Position numbers and translations under genes: made by a program. Below the pieces are notes generated by a model. It ran no database searches. It was given only the letters and a program-made list of their open reading frames with translations, and was not told where the DNA came from. From Paraperibacillus esterisolvens (GTDB taxonomy: Bacteria > Bacillota > Bacilli > Bacillales > DSM-1321), in NCBI RefSeq assembly GCF_046237625.1, contig NZ_CP143545.1:682001-746000 (forward strand): a stretch of DNA of 64,000 nt, given 5' to 3'. Below are positions 34,044 to 42,727 of the stretch, piece after piece (position 1 is the first letter of the stretch; the number at the start of each line of letters is the position of its first letter).

Positions 34044-35507
34044 ATGAAGGTTTTTATAAAAAGAAGGTCTGCAAGGATAAGTCTGCTGGTTCTTTTTTTT
34101 CTATTAGGATATGGAGTTATTTTTTATTTTTCAGCCCAAAAAGCATTTGTTCATGATGAAGGGGCACTGACGGATGTCAGCCGGCTGATGCCTGTCAAAG
34201 TCAAACGTATCGCTGCTGAAACAACTGAAGAAGGGATCAAAGAAACCGTCCTGGATGCGGCGGAAAATGACCTGAAGGTATCCATAGCAGGCAAAATGCA
34301 CAGTCAGGGCGGGCATACATATTACCGTGATTCTGTTGTTATTGATATGACAGGATTTAAAAAAGTCCTTGAGGTTGATCCTGAAAAACAGACGGTCCGA
34401 GTCCAGAGCGGCGCCACCTGGGATGATATCCAGAAGGCCATTAATCCATATGGTCTTGCAGTGAAGGTGATGCAGTCGCAGAATATTTTCACGATCGGCG
34501 GCTCCCTCTCTGTCAATGTCCATGGCCGGGACATCCGGAACGGCTCCTTGATCAGCACGGTCCGCAGTTTAAGGCTGCTAAAGCCGGATGGAAAGATCAT
34601 TAATGTATCCAGGGCTGAAAACAGTGATTATTTCCCGTATGTCATTGGAGGGTATGGTTTATTTGGAGTCATCCTGGACGCTGAATTGGAATTGACGCGG
34701 AATGAACTATACAGCATGAGGTCAACCGTCATGAGCTATGATGAGTATCCGCGCTTCTTCAAAGAAAAAGTCAGGGGAGACAAGGCTGTGCGCATGCACC
34801 TCGCCCGGATATCGACTGCACCCGATGGATTCTTGAGGGATATGTATGCTACAGACTATATGTTGGCTGATAATCAGGACCGCATGAAGGATCATGAAAT
34901 TCTAAAGGATGACAGCGGAACTATGGTTACAAAGCCGATGCTTGGTTTGTCGAGGAAGTCCGGCTGGGGGAAGGATCTTTTGTGGAATCTGCAGCAGAAA
35001 TACTTTCTGTCAAAGAACGGTGACCTGATATCACGTAATAATGTCATGAGATCAGAGTCAGCCTTTCTCGAATACTATGATGAAAACAGCACAGATATCC
35101 TGCAGGAATATTTTGTACCGGCAGATGATTTTCCAGCCTATATAGATGACCTTCGCAGTCTGCTTGAGAAAGAGGATCTCAATCTGTTGAATATAACCGT
35201 CAGATTTGTCGAAAAAGACAATGAAGCTGTCCTGTCCTATTCAAAACGGGACATGTTTTCTCTTGTGCTCCTGATAAACCAGGGGCTGACAAAGGAAGAC
35301 CGGCGTGCTGCTAAGCGGACCATCAGAAAAATGATTGATGTGACCCTGGATCATAATGGAAGCTACTATCTGCCTTATTATAAATATCCAACCAAAAAAC
35401 AAATGCAAAAAGCCTATCCAAGGACAGGGGAATTTTTTGAACAAAAACGGCGGATGGATCCCGATGAGCGGTTCATGAACTACTTTTATGAGGAATATGG
35501 CAAATGA
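34044..35507 (+). CDS. Membrane-anchored FAD-binding oxidoreductase (PCMH type)
   Basis: A 487-residue protein with an N-terminal transmembrane anchor (residues 12-31) and a vanillyl-alcohol-oxidase-type FAD domain: AGKMHSQGGHTYYRDSVVIDM, VQSGATWDDIQKAI, FTIGGSLSVNVHGRD and GGYGLFGVILDAELEL. The rest should be outside the membrane. ATG after a GGGGGAAAGG stretch. Its stop overlaps the start of the half-MFS protein (ATGA), so the two are coupled. The substrate is unknown; relatives include cholesterol-oxidase-like and sugar-lactone oxidases. Confidence 0.82.
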   Translation: MKVFIKRRSARISLLVLFFLLGYGVIFYFSAQKAFVHDEGALTDVSRLMPVKVKRIAAETTEEGIKETVLDAAENDLKVSIAGKMHSQGGHTYYRDSVVIDMTGFKKVLEVDPEKQTVRVQSGATWDDIQKAINPYGLAVKVMQSQNIFTIGGSLSVNVHGRDIRNGSLISTVRSLRLLKPDGKIINVSRAENSDYFPYVIGGYGLFGVILDAELELTRNELYSMRSTVMSYDEYPRFFKEKVRGDKAVRMHLARISTAPDGFLRDMYATDYMLADNQDRMKDHEILKDDSGTMVTKPMLGLSRKSGWGKDLLWNLQQKYFLSKNGDLISRNNVMRSESAFLEYYDENSTDILQEYFVPADDFPAYIDDLRSLLEKEDLNLLNITVRFVEKDNEAVLSYSKRDMFSLVLLINQGLTKEDRRAAKRTIRKMIDVTLDHNGSYYLPYYKYPTKKQMQKAYPRTGEFFEQKRRMDPDERFMNYFYEEYGK

Positions 35508-36058
35508 AGTGGCTGATCAGCTCTCAAAGCATAGCCTTCATGGCAACAAGTGTCACCTTTCCTTTTTACCTGCTGTTCATCAAGAACCTGGGATCCAGTT
35601 ACACTTCATTCGGATTTGCCTATGGGCTGTTTATTCTAAGCTCTGCTTTTTTCCATCTCCCCATCGGAAGGGTCCTTGACAGAACAGGCAGCAAAATCCT
35701 GCTGATTGTATACGCCTTTGGAATGGCAGTGGTCTACTTATTCATCCCTCTGCTGACAAGTCTCAGTCAGGTTTATTTTATACAGATCATCCTCGGCTTC
35801 CTCGGGGGTCTGCAGAAAACGGCAGAGAAGGGGATGGTAGCCGAATTGACAGAAGGAAAGCAGAGAGGCAGGCAGATAGGAGGCTATCATTTCTGGACAT
35901 CCCTCTTATCAGCAGCTGCTGTTTTTGCCACTGGCCTGCTTATTGATTTCTTTACAGTTAACGCCCTCTTTTATATAGCCTCCATCTTCTTTCTGGTGAG
36001 CGGGCTGGTTCTGTTAAAAAGTCCTGCTGTTAGCACGGCATTTATTAAGAAAATGTAA
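35504..36058 (+). CDS. Half-length MFS transporter protein
   Basis: A 184-residue membrane protein with about six transmembrane segments. It has the MFS loop motif between helices 2 and 3 (LPIGRVLDRTGSK), so it corresponds to the N-terminal half of a 12-helix transporter. It ends cleanly with a basic AFIKKM tail and no continuation is seen downstream. It is translationally coupled to the FAD oxidoreductase. It could be a true six-helix protein working as a dimer or a truncated gene. Confidence 0.75.
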   Translation: MKWLISSQSIAFMATSVTFPFYLLFIKNLGSSYTSFGFAYGLFILSSAFFHLPIGRVLDRTGSKILLIVYAFGMAVVYLFIPLLTSLSQVYFIQIILGFLGGLQKTAEKGMVAELTEGKQRGRQIGGYHFWTSLLSAAAVFATGLLIDFFTVNALFYIASIFFLVSGLVLLKSPAVSTAFIKKM

Positions 36059-36307
36059 AGAGAACGTTTACAGGAAAATAGCCGGGGTATATAAAGAAGG
36101 CAACGCCAAAATACAAAATATGAAGGGACTGGGAAGCGATGTATCGACCAACAGCGACTTCAAATGGAGTAACGGGCAATGCTTGGCAAGGATTATATAC
36201 CTGGCGTAACAAAGGGACGCTGGTCCTTAATCGATATACTTAATATCGATTCGGCCGCAGGTTTTTAAAACATTGCCATTCCTAATTTTAGGGTTAGGAA
36301 TGAAAAA
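36059..36307 (+). other. Spacer with a possible 34-residue ORF
   Basis: An ATG at 36139 preceded by GGGAAG opens 34 codons (MYRPTATSNGVTGNAWQG, ending VLNRYT) to 36243. The site is weak and I know no family, so it may not be a gene. A hairpin CATTCCTAA/TTAGGAATG lies at 36281-36303. Confidence 0.3.
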
Positions 36308-36338
36308 GGGTGCAGACAGCTGTCTGTGCCTTTTTTTA
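36308..36338 (+). terminator. Rho-independent terminator
   Basis: GGTGCAGAC pairs with GTCTGTGCC, followed by seven T. Confidence 0.85.
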
Positions 36339-36442
36339 TGGCATAAAAACCGCGGCTGCATAACATAATATAACAGGTTGAAAGATCATGGTAATAAAGG
36401 TATAATTATCACATAATTTAGACGATTTAAGGAGGTGAAGAG

Positions 36443-36568
36443 ATGGAACGTTATATTGGGATGCGCGCGCAATTTCTGGATTATATTTATATTTGCCGTG
36501 CTATTTTTCATGCAGTTGTTTTTAAAGGGGGAAGTCTGTCCTTTTTTAAAAACTGCATAGCCCAATAA
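36443..36568 (+). CDS. Small hydrophobic ORF, frame uncertain
   Basis: An ideal AAGGAGGTGA site is 4 nt before the ATG at 36443, which opens 41 residues (MERYIGMRAQFLDYIYICRAIF). In the next frame, from a GTG at 36435 to 36560, 41 residues read as a cleaner membrane protein (MKRWNVILGCARNFWIIFIF, then AVLFFMQLFLKG). The ribosome site favours the first and the composition the second. Two terminators follow, so a short transcript is likely. Function unknown. Confidence 0.45.
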   Translation: MERYIGMRAQFLDYIYICRAIFHAVVFKGGSLSFFKNCIAQ

Positions 36569-36603
36569 AACGTAAAGATATCTCTTCTCCGCTTATATAG
36601 ATT

Positions 36604-36642
36604 ACAGGAAAGGGGCTCTTAGGCCTCTTTTTCCTGTTTTTT
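36604..36642 (+). terminator. Rho-independent terminator (first of two)
   Basis: ACAGGAAA pairs with TTTCCTGT around a GGGGC/GGCCTC inner hairpin, with a T-run after. Confidence 0.8.
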
Positions 36643-36643
36643 A

Positions 36644-36684
36644 AGCTCACGGAAAAGTCATCTCTTTTCTGTGGGCTTTTTTTG
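36644..36684 (+). terminator. Rho-independent terminator (second of two)
   Basis: AGCTCACGGAAAAG pairs with CTTTTCTGTGGGCT, followed by six or more T. Repeat copy D begins at its end. Confidence 0.85.
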
Positions 36685-36815
36685 TGGAAAAGGAGCGGAG
36701 CTTGCACTGCATAAGACTTTTAACACCATTTATCTTACTGTCAAACCCGCCGTACTCAGCTCCAGCGACTTACTGTGTTTATTCCTGCTCTTGTCCAGTT
36801 CCTTGCTGGCTGGAG
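36684..36815 (+). repeat. Dispersed intergenic repeat family 1, copy D
   Basis: GTGGAAAAGGAGCGGAGCTTGCA, CATAAGACTTTTAACACCATTTATC, TTACTGTGTTTATTCCTGCTC and TTGTCCAGTTCC align with the others. It lies in the leader of the ABC-F gene. Confidence 0.65.
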
Positions 36816-36855
36816 TCCTAAGCAAGAACCAAAATTAAATAGAAATGAGGATCTG

Positions 36856-38754
36856 ATGATGATAGTATGCAGCCTGCAAAAGATAAGCAAAATGTTCGGA
36901 GGAACTAAAATTTTTGAAAATCTCTCTTTGGAATTTCAAGAGGGGGAAAGGATCGGCCTTGTCGGAAGAAACGGGAGCGGCAAGACGACAATCATGAAAT
37001 TACTATCAGGAAGTGAACAGCCTGATGAAGGAGTCATCTCCATAAAGAAAGCAGCGAGACTTGGGTACCTTGCCCAGATTCCCTCCTTTGAGAAGGGGAT
37101 GACAGCTGAAGAAGTCCTGCGATCTGCTTTTTCAGATACAATCGCACTTGGGAAGAAGATGAAAGAGCTGGAGGAAAGGATGGCAGGAGAAGGGCAGGAT
37201 TTAGACAGAATCCTTGCTGAATACGGCACTCTGCAGGAAAGGTTTACACTGAATGGCGGCTATGAAATGGACGCGCAAGTAGCCAGGATTTCAACAGGAT
37301 TGAATCTGCAGCACCTGATGGACTCTGATTTTGAAACACTGAGCGGAGGGGAGAAGACGAAGGTGTGCCTTGGCATGCTGCTGTTAACTTCGCCGGATGT
37401 CCTGCTGCTCGATGAGCCGACTAACCACTTGGATATCAGTGCTGTTGAATGGCTGGAAGAGTTCTTAAAGGAATATCGCGGCACAGTGGTGGTTATATCC
37501 CATGACCGGTATTTCCTTGATGAGGTGGCAGTAAAGATTATAGACCTCGAGGATGGGGAAGCCGTAGTATACCATACCAATTATTCCGGTTTCGTTAAGG
37601 AGAAAGAAGCCCGGCTGCTTGAAGAATTCCAGGCTTACCAGGAACAGCAGAAAAAGATTAAAAAGATGAAAGAGGCCATAAAACGGCTGAAAGAGTGGGC
37701 AAATCAGGCCAATCCCCCAAATGAAGGACTCCATAAACGGGCGAGGAACATGGAAAGGGCCCTGGAGAGAATGGAAAAGCTGAAGCGCCCTATCCTTGAA
37801 CGGAAGAAAATGGGACTGAGTCTTGAATCAGGCCAGCGAAGCGGCAAGGATGTGGTGTCTATATTGGATGCCCGTAAAAGTTTTGGGGATAAATCCTTAT
37901 TTGAGGGCCTTGACTTCCAGCTTTACTTCCAGGAAAGGGTTGCAATAGTCGGGGATAATGGTTCAGGAAAATCGACTATACTGAAGGCCATCATGGGTGA
38001 ATTGACTCTGGATGCCGGAGAAGTCCGTGTAGGAAGCAGTGTCAAGGCAGGCTATTTATCACAGCATCTTTTCCTCCAGAATACCGAACAAACCGTCATG
38101 GAGGCGTTCCGTGAGGATATTGTCATGACAGAAGGAGATGCCCGCCATGTGCTGGCCCGGTTCCTGTTTTACGGACCGGCGGTTTTCCGGAAAGTAGGGC
38201 AGCTCAGCGGCGGCGAACGGATGCGCCTTAGACTGGCTGTGCTCATGCATCAGGATATCAATCTGCTGATCCTTGATGAACCGACCAACCATCTTGATAT
38301 CGATTCCAGGGAAGTGCTCGAGGAAGCGCTTGAAGTTTTCAGCGGGACGATCCTCTGTGTTTCCCATGACCGGTACCTTCTCAATAAAATGTTCCTTAAA
38401 ACGTGCTGGCTGGAGAATGGAAGTCTTCATACCTTCCCCGGCAGCTATGACTGGGCAAGGAAAAAGCTAATGGAAATGAAGAATCGGGAAGGGGCCTCGG
38501 AACCGGTGAAGGAAGCTGCGGGTGGAGCCAAACCACAGCGGGATAAGAAACGATCTTCCGGAAAGCGCCAAAAGGATATTTCGGAACTGGAAGAGGAAAT
38601 GAAGGAAGTGGAAGCACGGTTGAGTGTTCTTGCCGGGAGGATGGAGACGGAAGGAGATCTGAATCGCCTGCAGAAGCTTTATGAGGAACAGGCGGGACTG
38701 GAGGCAGAGCATTCCCGGCTTTACGAGGAGCTCGATCACATCCTGGAAGGATAA
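36856..38754 (+). CDS. ABC-F family ATPase
   Basis: A soluble protein of 632 residues with two ATP-binding cassettes and no membrane domain. The first has GRNGSGKTT, LSGGEKTK and LLLDEPTNHLD; the second GDNGSGKST, LSGGERMR and LILDEPTNHLD. A charged interdomain linker (FQAYQEQQKKIKKMKEAIKR) and a C-terminal coiled coil (DISELEEEMKEVEARL) are typical of the family, which acts on the ribosome in translation control or antibiotic protection. The start is set by GAGGA before the ATG at 36856. I cannot say whether it is a housekeeping factor or a resistance protein. Confidence 0.9.
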   Translation: MMIVCSLQKISKMFGGTKIFENLSLEFQEGERIGLVGRNGSGKTTIMKLLSGSEQPDEGVISIKKAARLGYLAQIPSFEKGMTAEEVLRSAFSDTIALGKKMKELEERMAGEGQDLDRILAEYGTLQERFTLNGGYEMDAQVARISTGLNLQHLMDSDFETLSGGEKTKVCLGMLLLTSPDVLLLDEPTNHLDISAVEWLEEFLKEYRGTVVVISHDRYFLDEVAVKIIDLEDGEAVVYHTNYSGFVKEKEARLLEEFQAYQEQQKKIKKMKEAIKRLKEWANQANPPNEGLHKRARNMERALERMEKLKRPILERKKMGLSLESGQRSGKDVVSILDARKSFGDKSLFEGLDFQLYFQERVAIVGDNGSGKSTILKAIMGELTLDAGEVRVGSSVKAGYLSQHLFLQNTEQTVMEAFREDIVMTEGDARHVLARFLFYGPAVFRKVGQLSGGERMRLRLAVLMHQDINLLILDEPTNHLDIDSREVLEEALEVFSGTILCVSHDRYLLNKMFLKTCWLENGSLHTFPGSYDWARKKLMEMKNREGASEPVKEAAGGAKPQRDKKRSSGKRQKDISELEEEMKEVEARLSVLAGRMETEGDLNRLQKLYEEQAGLEAEHSRLYEELDHILEG

Positions 38755-38943
38755 AAAAATCTTGACTTTATATCTGAATTTTCATATAATTTAATCTTTT
38801 GTTTTTTTCAGATACTTTCTTTACTACATGGTAGGCTAATGGTAATATGTAAGGCGGGATAATTTTCAAAAGATTGGGAATTCCCGTTAAAAAGTGAAGC
38901 GCGTTCAGCAGCTTCGTACCAGGTATAAAAGGGGGATTTTTAT

Positions 38944-39444
38944 ATGAAAAAGATTTTAATGTTAGGATCAGCGCTGGCACTTGCCATCGGTTTGACTGCC
39001 TGCTCTGACAAAGAAGACAAAGCTTCTGGAAACAAAGAGACAGCAAAAGAAGAAAAAACAGATGTATCGGGTTCACTGCTTGATTTCTACCTAAACCTAA
39101 AAGCGAAAGTCAATGCAAAAGACAGCGATCTTAATGCATATGAAGGATCAGAAACGACACCGCCTGCTGAAGCTAAAACGAAAGCAGCTGCTTCTGCTGA
39201 AGCTGTAGCCGCTGAAATCAAGACAGTTACAGTTCCTGCTGACTTGAAAGACCAGAAATCTGATCTCGAAGCCGCTCTTAAGGACTTCACAGATTCCTAT
39301 ACGGCTAAAGCAGAAGAACTCAAGAAAGACAAACCATCTTTAGATGCTGCTAACGAAACTTTTGCAAAAGGCGAAGAAAAGCTTAAAAAAGTTTTCGAAG
39401 GCCAAAAGCTGGTAGCACCTACTTTCAGTGCTGAACTTCAATAA
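38944..39444 (+). CDS. Lipoprotein of unknown function
   Basis: A 166-residue secreted lipoprotein: signal peptide with lipobox LTAC at residues 17-20, a charged linker, and a helical Ala/Lys/Glu-rich domain (LLDFYLNLKAKVNAKDSDLNAYE). It should be anchored outside the membrane after lipid attachment to the Cys. GGGGG precedes the ATG. I do not recognise the family. Confidence 0.75.
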   Translation: MKKILMLGSALALAIGLTACSDKEDKASGNKETAKEEKTDVSGSLLDFYLNLKAKVNAKDSDLNAYEGSETTPPAEAKTKAAASAEAVAAEIKTVTVPADLKDQKSDLEAALKDFTDSYTAKAEELKKDKPSLDAANETFAKGEEKLKKVFEGQKLVAPTFSAELQ

Positions 39445-39452
39445 TAATATTT

Positions 39453-39485
39453 GGACCGCTATCCCGCTGGGTGGCGGTCTTTTTA
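39453..39485 (+). terminator. Terminator after the lipoprotein gene
   Basis: GACCGC pairs with GCGGTC around a 14-nt loop containing CCCGCTGGG, followed by five T. Confidence 0.8.
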
Positions 39486-39673
39486 GTATCGCAGATCAAA
39501 AGGGAGGGAAAGGGACCTGAAAGTCCGGAAAAATGAAGGGCTTTAACATATATGTGGTTTTTTTGATTAACAACCAGCCGAAACAAGGGAATTTATGATG
39601 GAAAATGGCCTTTCTCGCTGAAATGGAGCATATTTCATGCTTAAGTAAGAATAAAAGCGAGGGAATTTAATAG

Positions 39674-39786
39674 TTACTATCCGAACTTAGTGTCTTACTA
39701 GCCGAAATGAAAATTTACTAGCTGGACAGGGTACTTTACTCGCCGAAAATCAAATTTACTATCCGAACAGGAGACTTTACTCGTCA
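39674..39786 (-). repeat. Periodic array family 2: six units, 20-21 bp apart, inverted
   Basis: TTACT begins at 39674, 39695, 39715, 39736, 39756 and 39777, each followed by about CGCCGAA (with variants ATCCGAA, AGCCGAA). It is the complement of the array at 29201-29311, with the same number of units and spacing. Nothing else recognisable lies between 39486 and 39844. Confidence 0.9.
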
Positions 39787-39844
39787 ATCCCTAAATCGCT
39801 GGCTGCAGTTAACTTATATTTGCCATTTAAATAACGGAAAAAAC

Positions 39845-39884
39845 GAAAAAGCCCATGTGAATTGAAATCACATAGGCCTTTTCT
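39845..39884 (-). terminator. Terminator for mreBH
   Basis: On the minus strand GGCCTATGTGA pairs with TCACATGGGC, followed by TTTTTC. Confidence 0.8.
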
Positions 39885-39904
39885 ATAGCCGGCTGTTCTT
39901 TTTA

Positions 39905-40912
39905 TTATCTGGCTGCTTTCTGCAGTTTATGGATAACATCAAGTGAGCGTCCGGTTCCGATTGCAACGGATTCAAGCGGATTTGGCGCTATGTGGACCGG
40001 CACTACGATTTCATCGCTGAGCCATTCCTGGATGCCGTTCAGAAGGGCGCCTCCGCCTGTCAGGATGACACCCTGGTCGACGATGTCACCGCTTAGTTCC
40101 GGCGGGCAGTCTTCAAGTGTGGCGCGGATGGCTTCAAGAATATGCAGCAGAGATTCTTTAATGGCATCTTGAATTTCATAGGATGCCAGAGAAATAGTTT
40201 TTGGCAGCCCAGTTACAAGATCGCGTCCGCGCACTTCCATGGAAAGTTCCTCATGCTTAACCAGGCCGTATCCAATTTCCATCTTGATTTTCTCTGCCGT
40301 TCTTTCACCGATCAGGAGGTTGTATTTCTTTCTTACATACTGGACGATGTCCTCGTCAAGCTGATCGCCGCCGATCCTGATAGAGTTGCAGGATACAACA
40401 CCGCCGAACGAAATTATGGCAACTTCAGTGGTGCCGCCGCCAATGTCGACAATTACGTTTGCAATTGGCTCGTCGACTGGAAGGTCTGCACCGATGGCTG
40501 CTGCTACCGGTTCTTCAATCAGATGCACCTGTTTGGCACCGCAGCTCTTGACTGAGTCATGGATGGCACGTCTTTCAACAGACGTAGACCCAGAAGGTGT
40601 GCATACCACTACATTTGGCTTCCTGATGGAGAAGCCGAGTTTTTTTCCTGCCTTTTTCATGATCTGCCTCAGCATCTGGCTTGTGACATCAAAATCTGCA
40701 ATGACTCCATCTTTTAACGGGCGCACGGCCACGATGTTTCCTGGAGTTTTGCCGATCATATTTTTTGCTTCTGTCCCGACCGCAAGAACCGTTTTTGTTT
40801 CTGTATCTATGGCAACCACGGATGGTTCATTAAGGACGATTCCTTTATTTTTACTATATACAAGTGTATTTGCGGTTCCTAAATCAATTCCTATTTCACT
40901 ATTAGAGAACAT
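39905..40912 (-). CDS. mreBH: Rod-shape actin homologue MreBH
   Basis: Bacterial actin of 335 residues that guides lateral wall synthesis and, in Bacillus, the LytE hydrolase. Actin-fold nucleotide motifs are present: IGIDLGTANTLVYSK near the N-terminus, VDIGGGTTEVAIIS near 155, and VILTGGGALLNG near 285. Length and sequence fit MreBH better than MreB or Mbl (no mreCD or spoIIID neighbours). The ATG at 40912 has AAAGGG 8 nt upstream. Monocistronic. Confidence 0.9.
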   Translation of the reverse strand: MFSNSEIGIDLGTANTLVYSKNKGIVLNEPSVVAIDTETKTVLAVGTEAKNMIGKTPGNIVAVRPLKDGVIADFDVTSQMLRQIMKKAGKKLGFSIRKPNVVVCTPSGSTSVERRAIHDSVKSCGAKQVHLIEEPVAAAIGADLPVDEPIANVIVDIGGGTTEVAIISFGGVVSCNSIRIGGDQLDEDIVQYVRKKYNLLIGERTAEKIKMEIGYGLVKHEELSMEVRGRDLVTGLPKTISLASYEIQDAIKESLLHILEAIRATLEDCPPELSGDIVDQGVILTGGGALLNGIQEWLSDEIVVPVHIAPNPLESVAIGTGRSLDVIHKLQKAAR

Positions 40913-41177
40913 ACTAATCACCCTTTCATAGAGTTTAACCCCATAAAAGCATTCTACCTAAAATTAAACTTTTTTGTCGGTTTCAGCTGATGGTAATTGT
41001 TGGTTCAAGTCGAAAATCCTGCCGGAAGTCCGGGCTTTTAGTAACAGGAAATTGCAGGAAAGTGGAAGCAGGGGCAAATAATTCAGTGGATTGTTAGTAG
41101 ATGAGGTATATATCAGGTATATGGTCATGGAAAAAAACAGGAAAAAAGGCTTATCCGGATAGATAAGCCTTCCTAAG

Positions 41178-42455
41178 TCAACCGGCTGCCTTACCCGCCT
41201 CCATTTTATCAAATCGATTATACATGATGAAGTATAATCCAGCGCTCAAAAAGGCGAGCAGTGCGAGTATTCCGAATGTCCAGCCGAAACCGATAACATC
41301 GGTCATCGGGATGGAAAGAGGTGCAGCCATCCTGCCAATTGTATAACGCAGGCTTGCGGCGGCAAAATATTGCCCTCGCATTTGCTCAGGAGCAAGTTTG
41401 GATATAAATCCATTCTGAATTCCTGCGGTCATGAGCTCTGCAAGGGTGAAGAAAGCCATAGCAATGATAAGTCCCCAAAGAAGGCCGGTCTGTCCCATGG
41501 CAAGTATGGACACACCATAGATGATGGAGGAGGCCACGAATACATTACGCTCCCTGAAGGTGGACATCCAGCGGGAGATTACGATGGTAAAGAGGGCAAC
41601 CAGGAATCCATTTTCGGAAATAAGGAGACCAAAGGCTTTTTCTCCTTCAAGACTGAATGACCAGGTTCCGAGGGAGAATAAGGTTTGTTCCTCTATTACT
41701 TCCTTTGTATACACCGGAATGAGAAGGTCGAGCTGCATAAAGGTTTGTGCTGCCAGAACTCCTGCCACTATAAATAATAGGAACGTTCTATCTTTTACAA
41801 TAATTCCATATTCATAGATTTGATGCTTCAAGAAAGAAAGCCAGTTCGAGTTTTTCCCAGCGACCGCTGTGTTCTGCAAGGCCGGGGCTGTTTCATCAAT
41901 ATATTTGGACAGCACTGCGCCGAGAAGGATGCAGAGCAATCCTGATGCCAGCAGCAATTCAAAGCGGTAATCTGCATAAAAAATGCCCCCGAGGACAGGG
42001 CCTATTACCACTGCAATATTAATGGAGGTGTAAAAGACGGCGAAGACATCATTCCTGTCCTTTTCCTCCACCACATCCGCAACCATTGCCTGGCTGGCAG
42101 GCCAGTAAAAAGACCCGAATATGCTGACTACTGTAAAGCAGATGAAGCCCACCAGGGGCGATTCATACCAGGGTGAATTAGCGAAAGCGAATAAAACAAA
42201 AAAGACACCCTGCCCGACTGCAGAGATGACCATCATCCTTTTCCGGCCGAACCGGTCAGCGCAGTATCCTCCCAGCAGGTTGGCAGCTACTGCGAACACC
42301 TGTGATAAAATAAGGAGCATTCCAGCCATGTTCTTACCAAAGGAATCGGTAAAGTAAATGGCAAGGAAGGGAAAAAACATCCAAAACGTAATATTTACAA
42401 GTGCTTCCGCCCCAAGGCGGATTTTTAGGTTTTTGTTCCAATCCCGAAGCCGCAT
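41178..42455 (-). CDS. MFS multidrug-type transporter
   Basis: A 425-residue transporter with 12 predicted helices. Motif A between helices 2 and 3 is GGYCADRFGRKRMM, and the C-terminal half keeps a matching loop. It probably exports drugs or metabolites by proton antiport. I set the start at 42455 (MRLRDWNKNLKIRL, the usual beginning for these Bacillus proteins), 9 nt after GGAG; an ATG ten codons earlier is possible. Substrate unknown. The 265 bp between it and mreBH hold no gene. Confidence 0.85.
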   Translation of the reverse strand: MRLRDWNKNLKIRLGAEALVNITFWMFFPFLAIYFTDSFGKNMAGMLLILSQVFAVAANLLGGYCADRFGRKRMMVISAVGQGVFFVLFAFANSPWYESPLVGFICFTVVSIFGSFYWPASQAMVADVVEEKDRNDVFAVFYTSINIAVVIGPVLGGIFYADYRFELLLASGLLCILLGAVLSKYIDETAPALQNTAVAGKNSNWLSFLKHQIYEYGIIVKDRTFLLFIVAGVLAAQTFMQLDLLIPVYTKEVIEEQTLFSLGTWSFSLEGEKAFGLLISENGFLVALFTIVISRWMSTFRERNVFVASSIIYGVSILAMGQTGLLWGLIIAMAFFTLAELMTAGIQNGFISKLAPEQMRGQYFAAASLRYTIGRMAAPLSIPMTDVIGFGWTFGILALLAFLSAGLYFIMYNRFDKMEAGKAAG

Positions 42456-42727
42456 GCAATAAATCTCCATTTCTGTAAATTCCATTTAATCTTACCTTTT
42501 CTGGAGGGAATCTGACAACAGTGTTTACAATAAAAGAACAAAGTTTCACAATAAGACATATTTCCCAGACAATATTTTTGCCCTATGGAGAAGGCAGTCA
42601 TAAATCCGGTAAATGAAAAGAAAAAGGGCTGTAAAAAAAGATTGAAAATTATAACAGGATGTACGAAAATAAAAGTAAGAATAATATAATTATAAATACA
42701 GTTAATATTCGAAAGGGGGCACAAGTG

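Noticed and set aside
36059..36072. cre-like AGAGAACGTTTACA after the half-MFS gene
   Set aside because: One mismatch and no credible gene start at a useful distance.
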